DNA of 64,000 bases, from the NCBI RefSeq assembly GCF_040807025.1, contig NC_090942.1, forward strand, positions 193,496,247-193,560,246, in the 5' to 3' direction. Within the stretch, counting starts at the first letter, position 1. The number at the start of each line of letters is the position of its first letter. The position numbers and the translations under genes are program-made. The stretch is from Struthio camelus (lineage: Eukaryota; Chordata; Aves; Struthioniformes; Struthionidae). The notes beneath the pieces are model-generated. The model did no database searches, had not been told where the DNA came from, and saw only the letters and a program-made list of their open reading frames with translations. Shown here one piece after another: positions 1-13,915 of this stretch.

Positions 1-3000
1 TTGGGCTCAGTTCAGTTACCTACTCATTGGTGTCTCATGGCATGTTAGGTGCTGTAGGGTATCTGAAACATCCACCTATTGTGGGCAGGTATGATACAGG
101 CTGTGGGAGACCTGTGGGTCTCTGGGAGCTGACCTTTTGGAATAGCACCTGGAGGCTAGGCAGTACACCCCAGGGAACCTCAAATGAAAGCAGACACCTT
201 GATGTGGACATCTGAAAAGAGCCCTTTGGGTCCTTACTGGTCATTAAGTCCTTGTTTAGAACCTGGTAAAGCAGCTCTGTGTAAACTCTAGAAACAAAGC
301 ATACGGATTGTCTGAAACGAGTTCCATAAAAGAGGTTTCAAAGGAAGCAGGTGTAGGCCAAGTAACCTGCAGCTGGTATGAGCAACAGTTAGCATAATAA
401 TACGTAGTTATTATAACTTATTGTCCACAATTTATTGTCCATAAATCTCACCTCAAGTAACAAGAAGAATACTTGCCGTTGTATGACTCCATAAAGAGAA
501 GGCAATGAGGTAAGGAAGCTTTATCTCTTTGGAAAGATAAAGAAGAGAATGTTACTGCTGAAGCAAGAAAAGCAACTGATGAGGAAAGCAGAGAAGATAC
601 AGGCCTCAGAGAACTGAAATGATGACAAATCGTGACAGGAATAAAGAATCTGTGAACACTTTTGGACTTGGGAACACTGAACAACCAGGACAGAGTTCTG
701 AAAAATACCATTTTTAGGATGAGATTCCAAGGTTGTCTGGCCAACAGATCGGTAAGATCTTATGAATGGGGCTATATTTCACTGCTTAGTTTTGCACAGT
801 AGTGATGATACCCTGTGAAACTTATCTGTAAGAGGACTAACTACTCAGCTGCTGGCCATCTAGTTGTATCACTTTGGCAACAGAGGGAAAGGCCTGGGAC
901 ACAGTCTAATGCAAAGGCTCCTTTGCAAAGGAGTAAAAGGAGAGTATATGTCCTACCTCTACAGTCCATGTCCTTTGCATGTCCATTCACCACACGAAAG
1001 TGAGAGACCTATCTTTCTGGAGTACAAATCCTCATAAGGCTTACCCTGGATTGGGAAATGATCCCTCTTGCCCTCAGAAAGAGGCTATGGCAGATCTGCC
1101 ACAATCTTAGCATGACAGCAAGGTTTACCAGAGGGCACTGAGCGGGATATCAGCAAATAGTCTTTACTTAGCAACTCACAGGCTTCTTGAATCAGCTGGA
1201 ATGTCACATAGCATCATCAAACACGGTACAGGTCATGACCCTTTTGACTCCTGCCTCAGTTCTGAAAAATACAGAAGGTGATGACTTCAGGTAACATAGA
1301 GGAAAAATCATCTAGCCTAGTTTCCTCCTGAAAATGATCCAGCCGTTGATAGAGAAGAACCAGAAAGCAGGGCTCAGCATACTCTAAACTTCTTGATGTT
1401 GTAAATACAAATCCCAAGGAGTAATAAAGAAAATGCATCAATCCCTGTCAAGAAGTTTCTGGAGCAGTGGCTGAAGGTAACTCCAGGAAGGTGAAAGAAT
1501 TGTTCTCTGCTCTGTCCAGGAGGTACAGTTCCTAAAACAGAAATGCAGGTGGAACAAAGGTCATGTGTGCCTGCTGGAAGGAAAATATAGTTGTTTAGCC
1601 TTATTTCTTTAGAGAATAGATTTTATGTCTGTTCATCCTAGGCATTCTCATCTGTGTACAGAGCTCTCTACTCCTTCTCTGTTAATAAGGAAGGTCCCTG
1701 TTCTAGTTAAGAAAACTAGGCAGAAAGTCACAAACGATAGTTGTGCAGAGCATCTGTGTAGTCTGCATTCCTTAGCATCTCCTGCACTTAAGTAACATCT
1801 AGAGGGCTCAAACAAGGCTTTGATCCTGGTGTGTCAGATGCTACAAACATATGCATAAGAGAGAGCCTCTGGCCCAGTGGGGGCAGGCAAAGGCTGAGAA
1901 GGAAAGACAGCTATGTGTGAGTTTAGGGGAGCTATTACCACCAAGATTTCACAACTAGCCTTGTGACTCCCAGTTTGAAATATTTCAAAGGCCCTGATCT
2001 TAAGCCGAACACCCAAAATCACTAGAAGTTTTGAAAAACCTTGACCTATACCACTGTATTACAATCAGAGAAAGTCAGACATTAATATTCCCTCTACAGA
2101 GGCAACATTCAGGATCAAATGCTGATCCGCCCTACCCTACACTAAATGTTACTCATATCTTCCCAGTGAAGCTCCTGATAGAGCGTCACGATTGGTCTCT
2201 AGATCTGAGCAAATAATGGCATAAAGCAGCCAGCAGTAAATTCAAGTTTCTTCCCAGGGAAGTTGCTGAAGTTGATCTAAATTTCAGTCCTTTACTGCTG
2301 TCCCTGTAACGATCATCAAAGTAGCATGAAAACTACAGAGGAAGGGGCAGAGGTATACTCAGATCACCCACAGCAGACTTTTAATTTAAGCATATGACTC
2401 CTTTCTACTTATGATCAAGAGGATTGGATTTGAGCAGCTCTGGGCAGCAGGCAAGCTGAATGGCGCATTGCTCTAGATGTTGCAAAGACAAATTTGCAAT
2501 TCATTTCACCTAACTGTAGCTAGCTAAAGCTTATATACGTAGGCTGAGCTAATTGGCCAGGCCCTTTTATAGACTATGAGAGAGAGGTATTTTCAGAAGG
2601 TGATTCATCCTACCCTATAAGACAGGTGCCTCAGAGAGGCAGGATGAATAGCCTGCAAAAAAGGCTATCAGCCTCCAGTGACTTTACAGGGAGCCTAAGC
2701 ATGGCTTAGACTAGATGCATAAAACCTTAGATGGTAAGAGTTATCCCAGTCAGAGCTAGACAGGCTAAATCCCATCTAGTTCTGAATCGGAACAGGGCCC
2801 ACATACCATGTTCAGAAGAGTTCAGGCATAGGCATTTCCTTATATTTAACAGAGAATGCATATATCAGTCAGTCCTTTTTCTCTCTGTGCTCTTCCATTT
2901 TGGCTATATCAATCGTTACATTTCTCTTCCCATTCTGCTGACCTCAATGCAGTAACACAACCAGAGAAATACAGTTTTTTGTATTTCTGGGAGAAGGAGG

Positions 3001-3904
3001 AAGAATAAAACACAGTCATATACAAATACCAGCGTGCAAACCCATTTCAGAGGTTGAGAGCAGAAAATCAGAGTACAGGCAGAACAGTCTGTGTGTTTCT
3101 GGCATGCTTGCAGGCACAACACCAGTAAGTATCTGAAAGACAAAACTACTATCGGCTCAGCATAGAAAGAGAGTTGCCAGATTCAGACAAAAATAAGTGC
3201 GAGGCCCAACCTAAGCATGTGTGTGCATGCTGAAGGGAGCCAGGAAATCTCTACAAATGTCACCATCCACTCCATTTTGATATACAGACCCCAGAGGCCA
3301 AGAACTGCACTCCCGGATCTTTTTGTGCAAACTGTGACAAGTCAGACTCACATCAAGAGCTCTCTATATGTTTTGGCTCGATATCTGCTCCCAGTTATGC
3401 TGGTGGAAGGAACTCCAGATTCACACCAACCTAACAGAGTTTATTTTGCCATCTGTCTGTGTTTAGTCTTCATATTAATAATTAAGGCAAGCAATGCAGA
3501 TCGGGATGGAAATTCTTTCCTGGGGAACAGAGCTGTGTGCCACGCAAACCACCTAGGAGCCACTGAAACTGTTGTTTCAAAAATCATTAGTGAGAAAGCT
3601 CACTGCTCATTTTTCCATAAGTTTCTGCACTTCTAGGATGCCCATTGCCATGGGCCTGTTATTTAGCATTTCTGCTGAACAAGAGCATGTCCAAAAAGCA
3701 ATGATCCCTCTTAACACTATGCTGTGAACTTTGTGATTTTCGGGGGTGCTATAAATGTGCTTTCCGTGGTTTGTTAACAAAATCATCCTTCCTGTCAATG
3801 AATTAGGGCTGTGGGGAGGCAAACTGCATGACATTTCCCTTAAGGAATTTTTCCCAGTTCACTCCACCAGGGGAAATAGAGGGTTCCAGATCCATCCCCC
3901 TGGC

Positions 3905-3907
<3 letters not shown>

Positions 3908-3942
<35 letters not shown>

Positions 3943-3953
3943 ACACACACACA
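3908..3953. repeat. (AC)n microsatellite
   Basis: A perfect (AC)16 run at 3908-3939, a GTG interruption, then a second short AC run to 3953. Alternating purine-pyrimidine of this length is Z-DNA prone and likely length-polymorphic. Confidence 0.97.
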
Positions 3954-6900
3954 GGGTCTCCATTCTGCCAGCAGCTGCATAGGCCGTAGGAGATCTGCCA
4001 GAGGCACAGTGCAGGGTTATTTGCATGGAGGCCCCTGCCCCTTCACTCATTCAGGAAATCCTTCTCATCAATGGCCACGTAATTCTAACAGAGGATCCGC
4101 ATTTAGTGCGGCCTTGGCTTTCCGCTTTCCCCCACCCAAAGCATGGGTGGAGGGTCACTACCTAGCTAAGGGGGTCTCTGTCAGCCATTCACTGCTTTCC
4201 AGCGCAGGTTGTAAAGGAGCAGGTCTGAAGAAACAAGTCTGCTTTATTGTATGCAACAAATGAAATCCCAAAGGAGAAAAGCAAATGTGGCAAAAGGTAA
4301 AGGCATTATTAATCTCATGGACAAATGCGTCTGTCACCACTGATGTGGGATGTCTTTGCTTCTTCTGGTTCTTTCCTGATTTACGCTGAGCACAATCCGC
4401 TCTGCTTCTGTGGGGATATGACTCAGCACTCAATTTTGGCACAGGCTGCTCGTAATTAATTATAACTGTGAAGTGCAGAGCTGTGGGGGCCCCAATTCTA
4501 TTGATAAACCTTTTCACAACATAATCAGATTTTAACCTCATCCAGTCCCATTACAAAAGTCCCCATTGAGAATCAGTACTTCTCCTCTGAAGGATAAAAT
4601 ACTTCCTTGAGCTTTTCCCAGGTCTCTTTACCAAATCTCTCTGTAATAAGAGATTTCAGACAGGAATTGATAAATCCATACTAAAGGGAGGGAAAATAAG
4701 ATATTACAGTCATGGAATAGAAGAGAGCTCTTGAAGTGCTGGTTAAAGAAAATGCAATGGCAACCCTTTAAAGGAAAAAAACAATGTCCTCATTTTGTAT
4801 GCACTTGTTTTTTTAATAGCTCTGCTCATTTTGACTCCCAATCCTAAATTCTTGACATCATTAATTCCAGTTTCCATGGACGAAATACATTAAATTTTGA
4901 AGCCAGAGTGTAATTAAAGCTAGTTACAAGAAAATCATCCCTGAGCAATTTGAATCCTTTTAGAACCAATATGGCTAAACTTTTGACAGAATAAAGAGGG
5001 GAAATTAATGGATCTCATATCAGACTTGAGTGAAAGGCAACTGTTTTGTTTGGGAAAACCGTACTGCAATTGGCATTTAAATCTGACTTACAAAGCTTGC
5101 TATTGAATTTTTTTAAGTGTTCTCTCACCGCATATTTTCATCTTAAACAGTGATGCTGAAAGAAGCTTACCACGGTTTGGCTGTCTGCTCTCAGCTTCTG
5201 CAAGGCAGGTGCTCTTGGCTCTCCGCAGCAACTGAGTTGCTCCTGCTTGTTGCTGTTCTGCCACACCAGCTGTGAGTTTCTTTTTTTTCTTCTTTCTTCA
5301 TTTAAGTCTATCAATTTTGAACATCTAAAGCCCATGGTACACAGGACTGAGAGATTCACAGAGAAATAAAACCCCCAGCATTTGCCTTTCTGTGTATCCT
5401 TGTCCAGGAAAACAGAGCATATTGCTCTGAAGAAAACAAAGAGAAGAGCATTTTTGGTTTGCCTGAGTTCGAACCAAGTGTTTCAAGGTGAAAACCTGAA
5501 GGTGCTCAGGAGATATTTGTGCATGGGAGGGAGAGGGTGTCTATTTCTGATAGAACAGCCTCAGTTTCAAAATCCATGGATTCTAGGATTATACTGCTCA
5601 CCCTTTTAAGCACTGCTGTTAAGCGGGATCAAATGCTGCCCGCTTGTGCCTGTCTCAGGGTATGTCTGTCCAGCCAGGTGCAGGCCATTGCCTGCCCAGC
5701 CTCTCAACTGACCGGATGGTCTCCAGAAGCCCTGCAAGTGCACGCCAAATGCATCTGGTAAGTCCTGCCTCCATAAGGCCTCATACCCTACAAGAAGTAG
5801 AAAGACCAAATACTGTGTTTATAAAGGCAATATTTGCACTGAATCTCTTCATCCTTAGATCTTTCCCTAGGTTAATTTATTCCTTCATGTTCTCTATTTC
5901 CTTTTAGCCTCCTGAAGGCAACAGAAGAGATTCAGGTCTACCATAGTAACAGTGATCCGAATCTGGTCCTTAATACCTGGCTTCACTGTAGAATAAGAAG
6001 TCCAAAATCTTCCTTTGAGGAAAGAGGTGCATGGTGAGATGTTGCTCTAACAGAACAGCAGGTCTGTGGAAAATGCCATGCTGCCACATGCAAGTACCCC
6101 CAGCGGTGGGGTACTTTTGCAAGTGCCCCTGGACATGCTCAGGCAAATATAAGAGCAGCAGCAGTTCTTATATTCACATGACATTTATAGAAGTTCTGCT
6201 TTTGAGAGTGATAGCACTTCTAGGAATATTATCAGGAAATCCTGTAGGGCCTAAGTTGCATGGGAGCATCAGTAACAAATAACAAGCCTGCAGGAAGAGA
6301 GCGGTAAAGGTTGTGGAAATGTAACAAAGCTGTAGGACAATCCTTTCTTTCAGAATTACATCACTCCAGAATTTACATGAGCAGTGTTAGAAACAGGCAG
6401 ACTGGGCTGATTCTGGACTTCTTGTGGATCCAATCTCATTGCTAGAAGTGGAACTGTGTCTGTTGAAACTTGGCTGCATACCATCTTTTCCAAAAGAAGT
6501 CAGACACCACTGCAGTTGTCAGAGTCACCTGACTCCCACTGATGCTAGTTATATGCCTTTTGAAAAATCTCACTAAGGACCACTGAAAATCTGGCCCCAA
6601 GTATACTCACTTCAGTTTACTCAGCTGTAATTATGGGTCAGCTCTGCTCACACTGGAGTCCTTCCATTGAACTGCTCTCTTTCCTGGCACAGCAAAGATT
6701 TATATCATTGCGGTGAGGGGGCAAAAATTAATTCTGCATATTGGAAACTGAAAAGTGAAGCTATTGAAGGGTAAGAATGTGATGAATCAGTTCTGTACAG
6801 TGAAGTGATACTAAAGCTAGCTCTAACTTATGAATAGCACAAAGTATTTTATTGTTTATCAATTCCCTTCTCCCTTTGCTCTTCCCCATGCAAATATCTG

Positions 6901-8920
6901 GAGACAACGGTACTGTGTTTGTTAGTTAACAAGGATACAGTGTCATACATCAAACCAGAAGCAAGCCCAGGCTGAGAGCCTGCGTGTGAGCAGTCCCAGC
7001 GCTGAGGTCATACCTGGGCCTTATTAATGCAGAGAACCTCATTAATCTGAACACTGTGGGACTGACTACAGAACCATCTGAATTAATGAAAGTTCCTGTT
7101 CCCGGTGTACAGTCATAACTAGTGCAAGGACATATTCCTTTTCTTTCTGCAAATGAATATTTTGGCATAAAACAAAGCAAAAAACCTCAAGAAGTTTAGA
7201 GTGCGTGCACTACATATAAACATTCTCCTGGAAGCTGCAGCAGCAGCTGACGCAGGAGCAGGTTAGCTTTTGACTGAGCTGCTTGGATTAGCAAATTCTG
7301 GAATAATGATGTTGCAGACTCTAAGAAGCTGAAAACCTCAGATATTGATTCTCACGGGCTTTGGAAGGAACTTCAGAATCAGGTCAGAAACTCTCAGCTA
7401 AGGCCTATTTCAAGACTGAACTTTTGAATATTCAAATCATCTGCTCATTATTTTTAATCTATCTCTGTATTTTCTGGGCCTAAAAGTGCACTGGTTTTGG
7501 CAGTGACAATACTTTGTCCATTTGCTTCCAGACAGTCAGAGGCAAGTGGTCAGCATCTCGGGAATGATTTACTGGGGTCTCAGTGTCTCCTATGATATCA
7601 TCGTTATTTATTTCCTAGGGAAATCATCTCCCTGGAAGAATAAACTCATTTAAAGAACTAATGTAAACTGGAAACTGCCAAATAAACATTTATGAATTAA
7701 GGAGTCTAGAAGTGACAAACAGATACACATACTGACCTTCTATTGATGAAGCAGGACAAAACACTTCTACTTCCCTATCATTCTCACTTCTCTTGCTGAT
7801 CATAGATATAGGAGGGCTGCAGAATATTTAGGAATGAACTGCCACCATGTGGCCAAGAAACAGTTCTAGCTATTTTCTAGAAATCTGCAAGAGCTGTTGC
7901 TCTAAGATCAGTGACAGTCCACAGCACTTACTAGTGAAAGATTTCTGCTTATTCACACACTTCCCTTCAGCAGTACTTGCTGTATGGTGGCTCATTACTA
8001 GTGGCCACAGCCGCCTTTGCTCCCGTCTTATTCTCACTATAAGAAGTGAAATGTGTATTTTTTGTTCCATAAATTCTTTTTATATTTTCTCTAATGGGTC
8101 CTCTCATCTCTTGCCAGGTTTCAGGGTATCATATTCACTGAGTCATGTAAGTGATGATGCCTGGTCTTGAGTTAGAAAGGACTGATGAATTTTTAATATG
8201 ACATTCTTGTTAGTAGAAAACATCCCAACATGCACTAAATAACTCCTAATCGAGTAACGGACTCTACCCTCTGCTTCTCAGACCAGTCTGAAGCATCTGG
8301 CCTCGTATCCTCTGATTTGCCCTAAAAATTCTTTCAGAATAAAATGCTGTGCTAGCCCTTAAACTCAAGAGTAATTCCACTGATCTAATGCGACTCAGTT
8401 CCACTTTACCATGGGCTTAACTCAGAGCTAGAGGCCCGAAAGGTGGCAAAGGCCCCTAAATGTAGGCTGTGGCTGTCCAGCTTTGTTTTGCCTACATCTC
8501 CTTGTGGACTTGCTGCACCATGGAAACAGAACTGGTGCGCTCCTGAATTTGCACAAGCAGAACTAGGAACTGGCCCCACAGTTGAGAGAATTTTGAAGAC
8601 AGCTGTTAGGTGTTAATCTAATATTTTTCACACATCCCACTCACTCCTGAGCAGCAGATAACCATATATCTTTCTTATGTATTACCTTGGAGGACTTCCT
8701 GCATTACTTAATACAGTGCTGACACCTTCTGCCGTCATTATAACTTTACAGCACTGAAAGATTCAAACCAGAGTGCACATCTTGTCCGGTTGCCAAATTT
8801 CCATTAGCTGCCTATATTTCTTCTGTTTCTGTCAAAGACACTTATGATTTCAGGTTACTTACGTGCTTACACCATCATGGTTGCAGCAAGTTGCTGGACA
8901 CAAAAGGACGTTATAAATAA

Positions 8921-8948
8921 CACGATTTCTTCAGCACGATTTCTTCAA
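8921..8948. repeat. 14-bp tandem duplication
   Basis: CACGATTTCTTCAG is followed immediately by CACGATTTCTTCAA, two copies differing only at the last base. This looks like a small replication-slippage duplication. Confidence 0.9.
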
Positions 8949-9169
8949 CAGACTTCATCTCTCTTTAAATTACTGGGTTCTTGTGTACCGTATCTTTAGT
9001 TTCTCATAGATGATTGGAGGTGTGGCATGAGAGAAATTCATACTTAGCGTCCCTCTAGTGCTAGTGCTCTAGCTAGAGGAACTTGAAATACCCCCGTACT
9101 TCAGCTGAGCTGGACTTTGAAACAATAAAATAAGAGATGCTCTCCTAAAGATTTTGCCTACTACTCCAG

Positions 9170-9186
9170 TGCATTATGGGAAATAG
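9170..9186 (-). promoter_or_regulatory. ZNF143/STAF-like motif
   Basis: The minus strand reads CTATTTCCCATAATGCA, and is followed by CTGG. This closely resembles the ZNF143 consensus core (TTCCCA-K-AATGCA, recalled). It is isolated, without a CpG island or exon nearby, so function is uncertain. Confidence 0.3.
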
Positions 9187-10069
9187 CTTTTGGAAACTAG
9201 TGCTGCAAGGAACGCTTACCCAAAGCGGCCTTGATCAACAGAGCTCCTAGTTTATGCACTTCATTATCAGAGCCCAGGGATATGACTGAAAAAGCTCACT
9301 AATAATCTCTACAAGGGATCTAGGTCATACAGAGCTCTGCTGGTCATGAATAATTCGGCTGTATGATTTGCATAGTCAGAGCACCTACGGTAGATATTTA
9401 ATTTCAACATCGCAATGCCTGAAAACAGCTGCATGTCACCACAAGGTGATTTAGAGGGCAGAGAGACTCCTCGGTCTCCAAAGTCCTTGTGGAAACAATT
9501 CAGAGTAGCTGGTGAGGCACCTTTCTAGGGCGACTGACTGATCCTGGAAAGGTAGTTGGAAGCTGCCTACAGCATGTTAGGCAGAGGCATGTTTCTGTCT
9601 CGGGGCAAGACAGAGAGTGCTTACATCCACAGTAAACCCTTCTCTGAGGAGGCAGCTAACTGCCTGGGAGATGAGAGAAGAAATGTCCCCTTTTCCTCTT
9701 CCCGACTCCCCTTCTGCACAGCAGCCCCGTTCCAGGACGGGCAGCAGAAGGCCTGCCTCCTGGGCTCCTCTTGGCTAGTTTGAACACTCAGCTCCCACTC
9801 CCTAGAGACAGCTCCCTAATTAACAGGCTAGGGCCACTCTCCATAACTCTGTTGGAGCTAGGCCATGTCTAGCTAGAAGCTCAACGGGGGCTCAAAAGCC
9901 AGAGAGAAAACGAAGAGGCCTGAGTCTGTGGGCTAGGAGGCAGATGTCCTCTGAGATATCTTTGTTTTCCTGGCTTAATTTAAATTCCTAAGACAATAAT
10001 AGGTTTGGAGTGAGCTTTAAGTAAAGACCAAAACAAGAAAATACAGAATCCAAAACAAAATTACAAATC

Positions 10070-10097
10070 TTTTTTTTTTTCTCTCTCTCTCTCTCTC
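10070..10097. repeat. T-tract followed by (CT)8
   Basis: Eleven T residues run directly into eight CT units. It is a pure polypyrimidine strand of about 28 nt, preceded by A-rich sequence. Confidence 0.95.
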
Positions 10098-11038
10098 ATT
10101 CATAAAAGCAAACATATATTTCACACTGGAATTTGTGCGCTGGACAGCAGGGGGACCCTTACCCTCTGCAGCAGCAAGAGTGATCAGAGATACCTCAGCT
10201 TACAAGGACAGTCAGGAAGTTACAGGACAGGTACCAGTGCTCGAGTGCACTGATTTTGCACATCATAGTGCATCCTTAAAACAAAAACAACAGCAAAAAT
10301 ATTGGCCACTCCCAATGAGTAAAACCTTGGCACTATGAATAAGAAGCACAGCCCAGGGTGGAACACCACCGGAAACCTTTTCTTCTTCTTTCATCAGTAT
10401 TTTAACAACATATGTGTCTAATCCTGCTATAGTTTTTCAAAAAGATGGTGAGGTTTTCTATAAGTATCCCTGTTATGGGTTCCAGTAGCAGTAAAGGTGA
10501 CTAGAGACTCATTAAATATGTTCCTCAAAAACTTCAGCATGAGATTCTGAGAGGGATTTCAGGGTAACAGAGTTTCCAAAATAATGCGGTTTTAAGCATC
10601 CTCCCCCATTTCATATACACAGAGCTGCAGCCATGAGGTACCCCAGAGAGGACACGGGTGTTTGGAGCATGTTGTGCTCTTCCCATCCCACCTAACTGTG
10701 GGGCCTTGAATGGACATATCAAAGCTGGAACGGCTTTAAGGACAGTTATGATGTTCAGTTCAGGGCAGTAAGGACAGAACTGGGGAAGTACGAAGGCAGC
10801 AGTACCATCCGCATATAGAATACTGACACTGAATAGAACCGTTCCTGTGAGCAAAAGCAAAACGTAGACCTTCATTTGAACTTTTCACCATGATGCATCA
10901 ATGATGTTAGTTAAACTGGTCATTTTGAGGAGGTTATAGGCTAGACTGAGAGTAGCAAGAGCACTTCTAGAACTGAAGTACTACGGAAACAATTTCCCCC
11001 TCCCCTTCATGAACACCACTAGAAAAAGAACAAAAGGT

Positions 11039-11044
11039 TTTATT
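11039..11044 (-). terminator. candidate poly(A) signal AATAAA for C13orf42
   Basis: This is the first canonical AATAAA on the minus strand that I could find downstream of the C13orf42 stop codon, about 1.64 kb away. It is a motif match only. Confidence 0.25.
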
Positions 11045-11761
11045 CAGTCAGGAGATGCCAGTTCTAAATAGATGAACACATACTTCTTGGCACTTTCCTA
11101 TCTCATGACAGAAAGTGTCCTAGGCCAGCAAGATATGAGAGAGGTGCTTCCACCTAATGGCAGAAATGCTGGTTGAATAACTCAATCCCAAAGATTAAGA
11201 GCATAGATCAGCAAGAATTGCATTCTGCCAAATGTTCTATGCAGTGGGCACAAGGTTTAGGAAGATTATGACATAGCAAATGTGTTATATTAATGGTTAG
11301 TGCCTTCAGGAATTTATCCAAGTGTTTGGACACAAAAACTACTGAACACAGAAAGAGTAAATCCCCCATGACTCATTAGCTGGTTATATTAGTGTTGCCA
11401 TGATCCTTCTGTCACAGAGAAACACTGATTGAACACCAGTTGAAAAAAATTATATCCGAGTAAACAAAGGCTTGCTCCCAAACATCTTATCAAATTCTTA
11501 AGACAAAGCATGAACTGGGAGATTTGGCTCAAACTGATGCCAGATTTACAAATGGTATTGCCCTATCTGAAGGGCAGCAAGCTAGTACTTCCATAGGATG
11601 CTAGGTCTTGGTCTATGCATTTTTAAATTACTGTACATCAGTAAAACAGGCAGAGAGTGTGACACAACAATTCCAAGTATCACATGGAAGACATCTCACC
11701 TCTCAGATGAAAGAGCCTGAAGGAGAACACCTCTACACTGTGTTCTTCCTAATGTTTAGCC

Positions 11762-11767
11762 TTTAAT
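11762..11767 (-). terminator. candidate poly(A) signal ATTAAA for C13orf42
   Basis: ATTAAA on the minus strand lies about 0.9 kb downstream of the C13orf42 stop, the first canonical-type hexamer I noticed there. A canonical AATAAA follows at the complement of 11039-11044. Choice between them, and any cleavage site, cannot be decided without transcript data. Confidence 0.2.
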
Positions 11768-12682
11768 GATGAACTGTGCAGAAATCCAAATACTGGGTAT
11801 AATCTAATGCTGATGTAATGGGATTTATCTGCAAATTGCCTCCTGCCCTTGAGAACAACCTATGCTCCAGTTTGCTCAAACTGTTCTGCTCCAAGACATT
11901 AATAAGCTTTTCTAGTGTACACTGGGATGCTTTAGATTCCTAGCATTTAAAGAAGATTCGTTCTGCACTTGGCTGTTGAAATAGATGAAAACTGAGAGAA
12001 GTGTAACCATATAAAAAAAGCTGTAAAAATTTTTGCGTGCAATGAACCCCTTGATGTTGTATCCAAGAACAGAACTGTTCCTGTTAGCAAGCAGAGTACA
12101 AGATACCTTAATCTTTCAAAACACACTGGAGAAATCCCTCAAAACATTCCTCTGTGCTGGTTTCTTCACTGCAGCTCCTTTTGCTTGTACCACAGCCTCT
12201 TCGCAGTGCCACTGGATACTCCCAGATGGCAGAGTCAATGATGGCACATTCTAATTTTCACATGCAAAAAAAAAGGAGAAAACTCTGCTTCGCTGCTCTG
12301 AAGTTGGAGACATTGGTGCAAAAACTAACAATGTATTAGCTGAATTGCTTTGCACTGCTGGAATCAGAAGAAAAGTTACTGCACCAGGCAATCTTTGAAT
12401 CATTGCTTTCAAAACAGCACTATAAAAAGGCTTGTCAAGTTGGAGTTCCCCCCCAGTACGATGATAAAGCAATATTGTTAGGCACAATGAACTTGATGAG
12501 CAAAACACTCACATGAGTCCAACACTGGAAAAGCCATGGCTTAGAATATATCCCACACAAAGAACCTTCAGTGGCTGCACATATGACTTCTACAGGGTAA
12601 GATACAGACCAGTGGTAAAAAAAGAAGCAAGTCTTACACACACAGTCTCATATATATCTTCAGCTGAAGATGAAATATGCTT

Positions 12683-12949
<267 letters not shown>

Positions 12950-13767
12950 TTAGCAGAGTTCAAGAGTGATATTTTTACATCCACCGCAAAAGAACAAGGT
13001 GTCTGCTATGTCCTTCCTGGAGGTAATGCTGAGAAATCAAGCAAACACTTACTAATGGCTTTCAACCTGTTTCACTTCAGGATGCCGCTTGGGATGGGAT
13101 TCACCTTACCTAATATTTCAATGCTTGAAGTGTAAATGTGTATATCGGGTCTAGTCTCTTTACAGGCACTTTTAGGGACAGTTAATGTGACTTGTTTCAG
13201 ATATCTACTTTAGCCTAAGACAAAACACTTGCAAATGCCAATTTCTCTCCACTGATTATATAGGATGGATGAAGAGCTCAGGTGGGCACATCTTCCTTTA
13301 GTCAGGCAAATCTCATCCTTTCTAATGGAAATGTACCATTTTTTAGCCTAATCTCTAAATGACTTCTGTTTTGCTGGTTGGAGAGAAAATATCCAGCCAT
13401 TTCTTAATGAGAAAAATGAAAAACACATGTAGGAAGAATTATCTTTACATTTTTTATAGCTCTCCTCCAAAGATGGCTGAGGGTAGAGATGCAAGGGTAG
13501 AATTCAGCCCTGAGCAGAAGGTAAGCACTACTCCACGTGCTACATTTCCTCATGCAATGACTACACATAAAATAGTGCACTCTTTCAGTGGGGAACAGTG
13601 TATTACTATAGTTTCACATAGATGCACATAGTGATCCTAGATTTGTGAAGCAAAATTGGGATGGAAAGTGTGTCTATTAAATAAACAAATATGGTTTCAC
13701 ATCACCACTCCTCCACCTACTCTCTACCCAGCAAGAGTAATCATATTTGGGCTGTTTTATACTGCAC

Positions 13768-13915
13768 CATCAAAATCAACATCCACATTTGGCAGATCCA
13801 CGTCAGGAACTCCCCGCCATCTCTCTGAATCCAGGTCTGCAATAACTGAGTCGAAGAAAGCTATTGCTTCTCTTACATCTGAACTGGACTGTGGAATTTT
13901 TCTTTCCATAGGTGT
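13768..13915 (-). CDS. C13orf42: C13orf42 coding exon 2 (residues 141-189 plus first base of 190)
   Basis: This 148-nt internal exon follows an acceptor reading CTATCTGTTCAACAG, with a CTAAC branch-like site upstream. It reads TPMERKIPQSSSDVREAIAF, then FDSVIADLDSERW and LPNVDVDFD. The block DVREAIAFFDSVIADLDSE corresponds to the human DVAEAIAFFDSIIAELDTE, the best-conserved stretch of the protein. It enters in phase 0 and leaves in phase 1 through donor GATG|GTGCAG at 13767-13766. Joining to exon 3 recreates a GTT Val codon and gives DFDVAT, the same junction sequence as in human, which confirms the splice choice over an alternative GT three codons downstream. Confidence 0.93.

Larger units (their letters stand above)
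1..12682. other. non-coding flank (3' side of C13orf42)
   Basis: I see no recognisable exon or RNA gene. Frames are closed every 60-140 codons, with no domain similarity. The part nearest 12682 probably contains the 3' UTR of C13orf42. Local features are an AC microsatellite (3908-3953), a T/CT tract (10070-10097), a 14-bp tandem duplication (8921-8948), a small inverted repeat (9052-9079) and a ZNF143-like motif (9170-9186). Around 6540-6620 the text resembles worn ancient interspersed repeat. Confidence 0.7.

Noticed and set aside
3217-3636. 139-codon plus-strand open frame
   Set aside because: No homology that I recognise, and no coding context around it.
9052-9079. CCTCTAG...CTAGAGG inverted repeat as a hairpin RNA
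   Set aside because: Only a 7-bp stem with a 14-nt loop; too weak to support a structured RNA.
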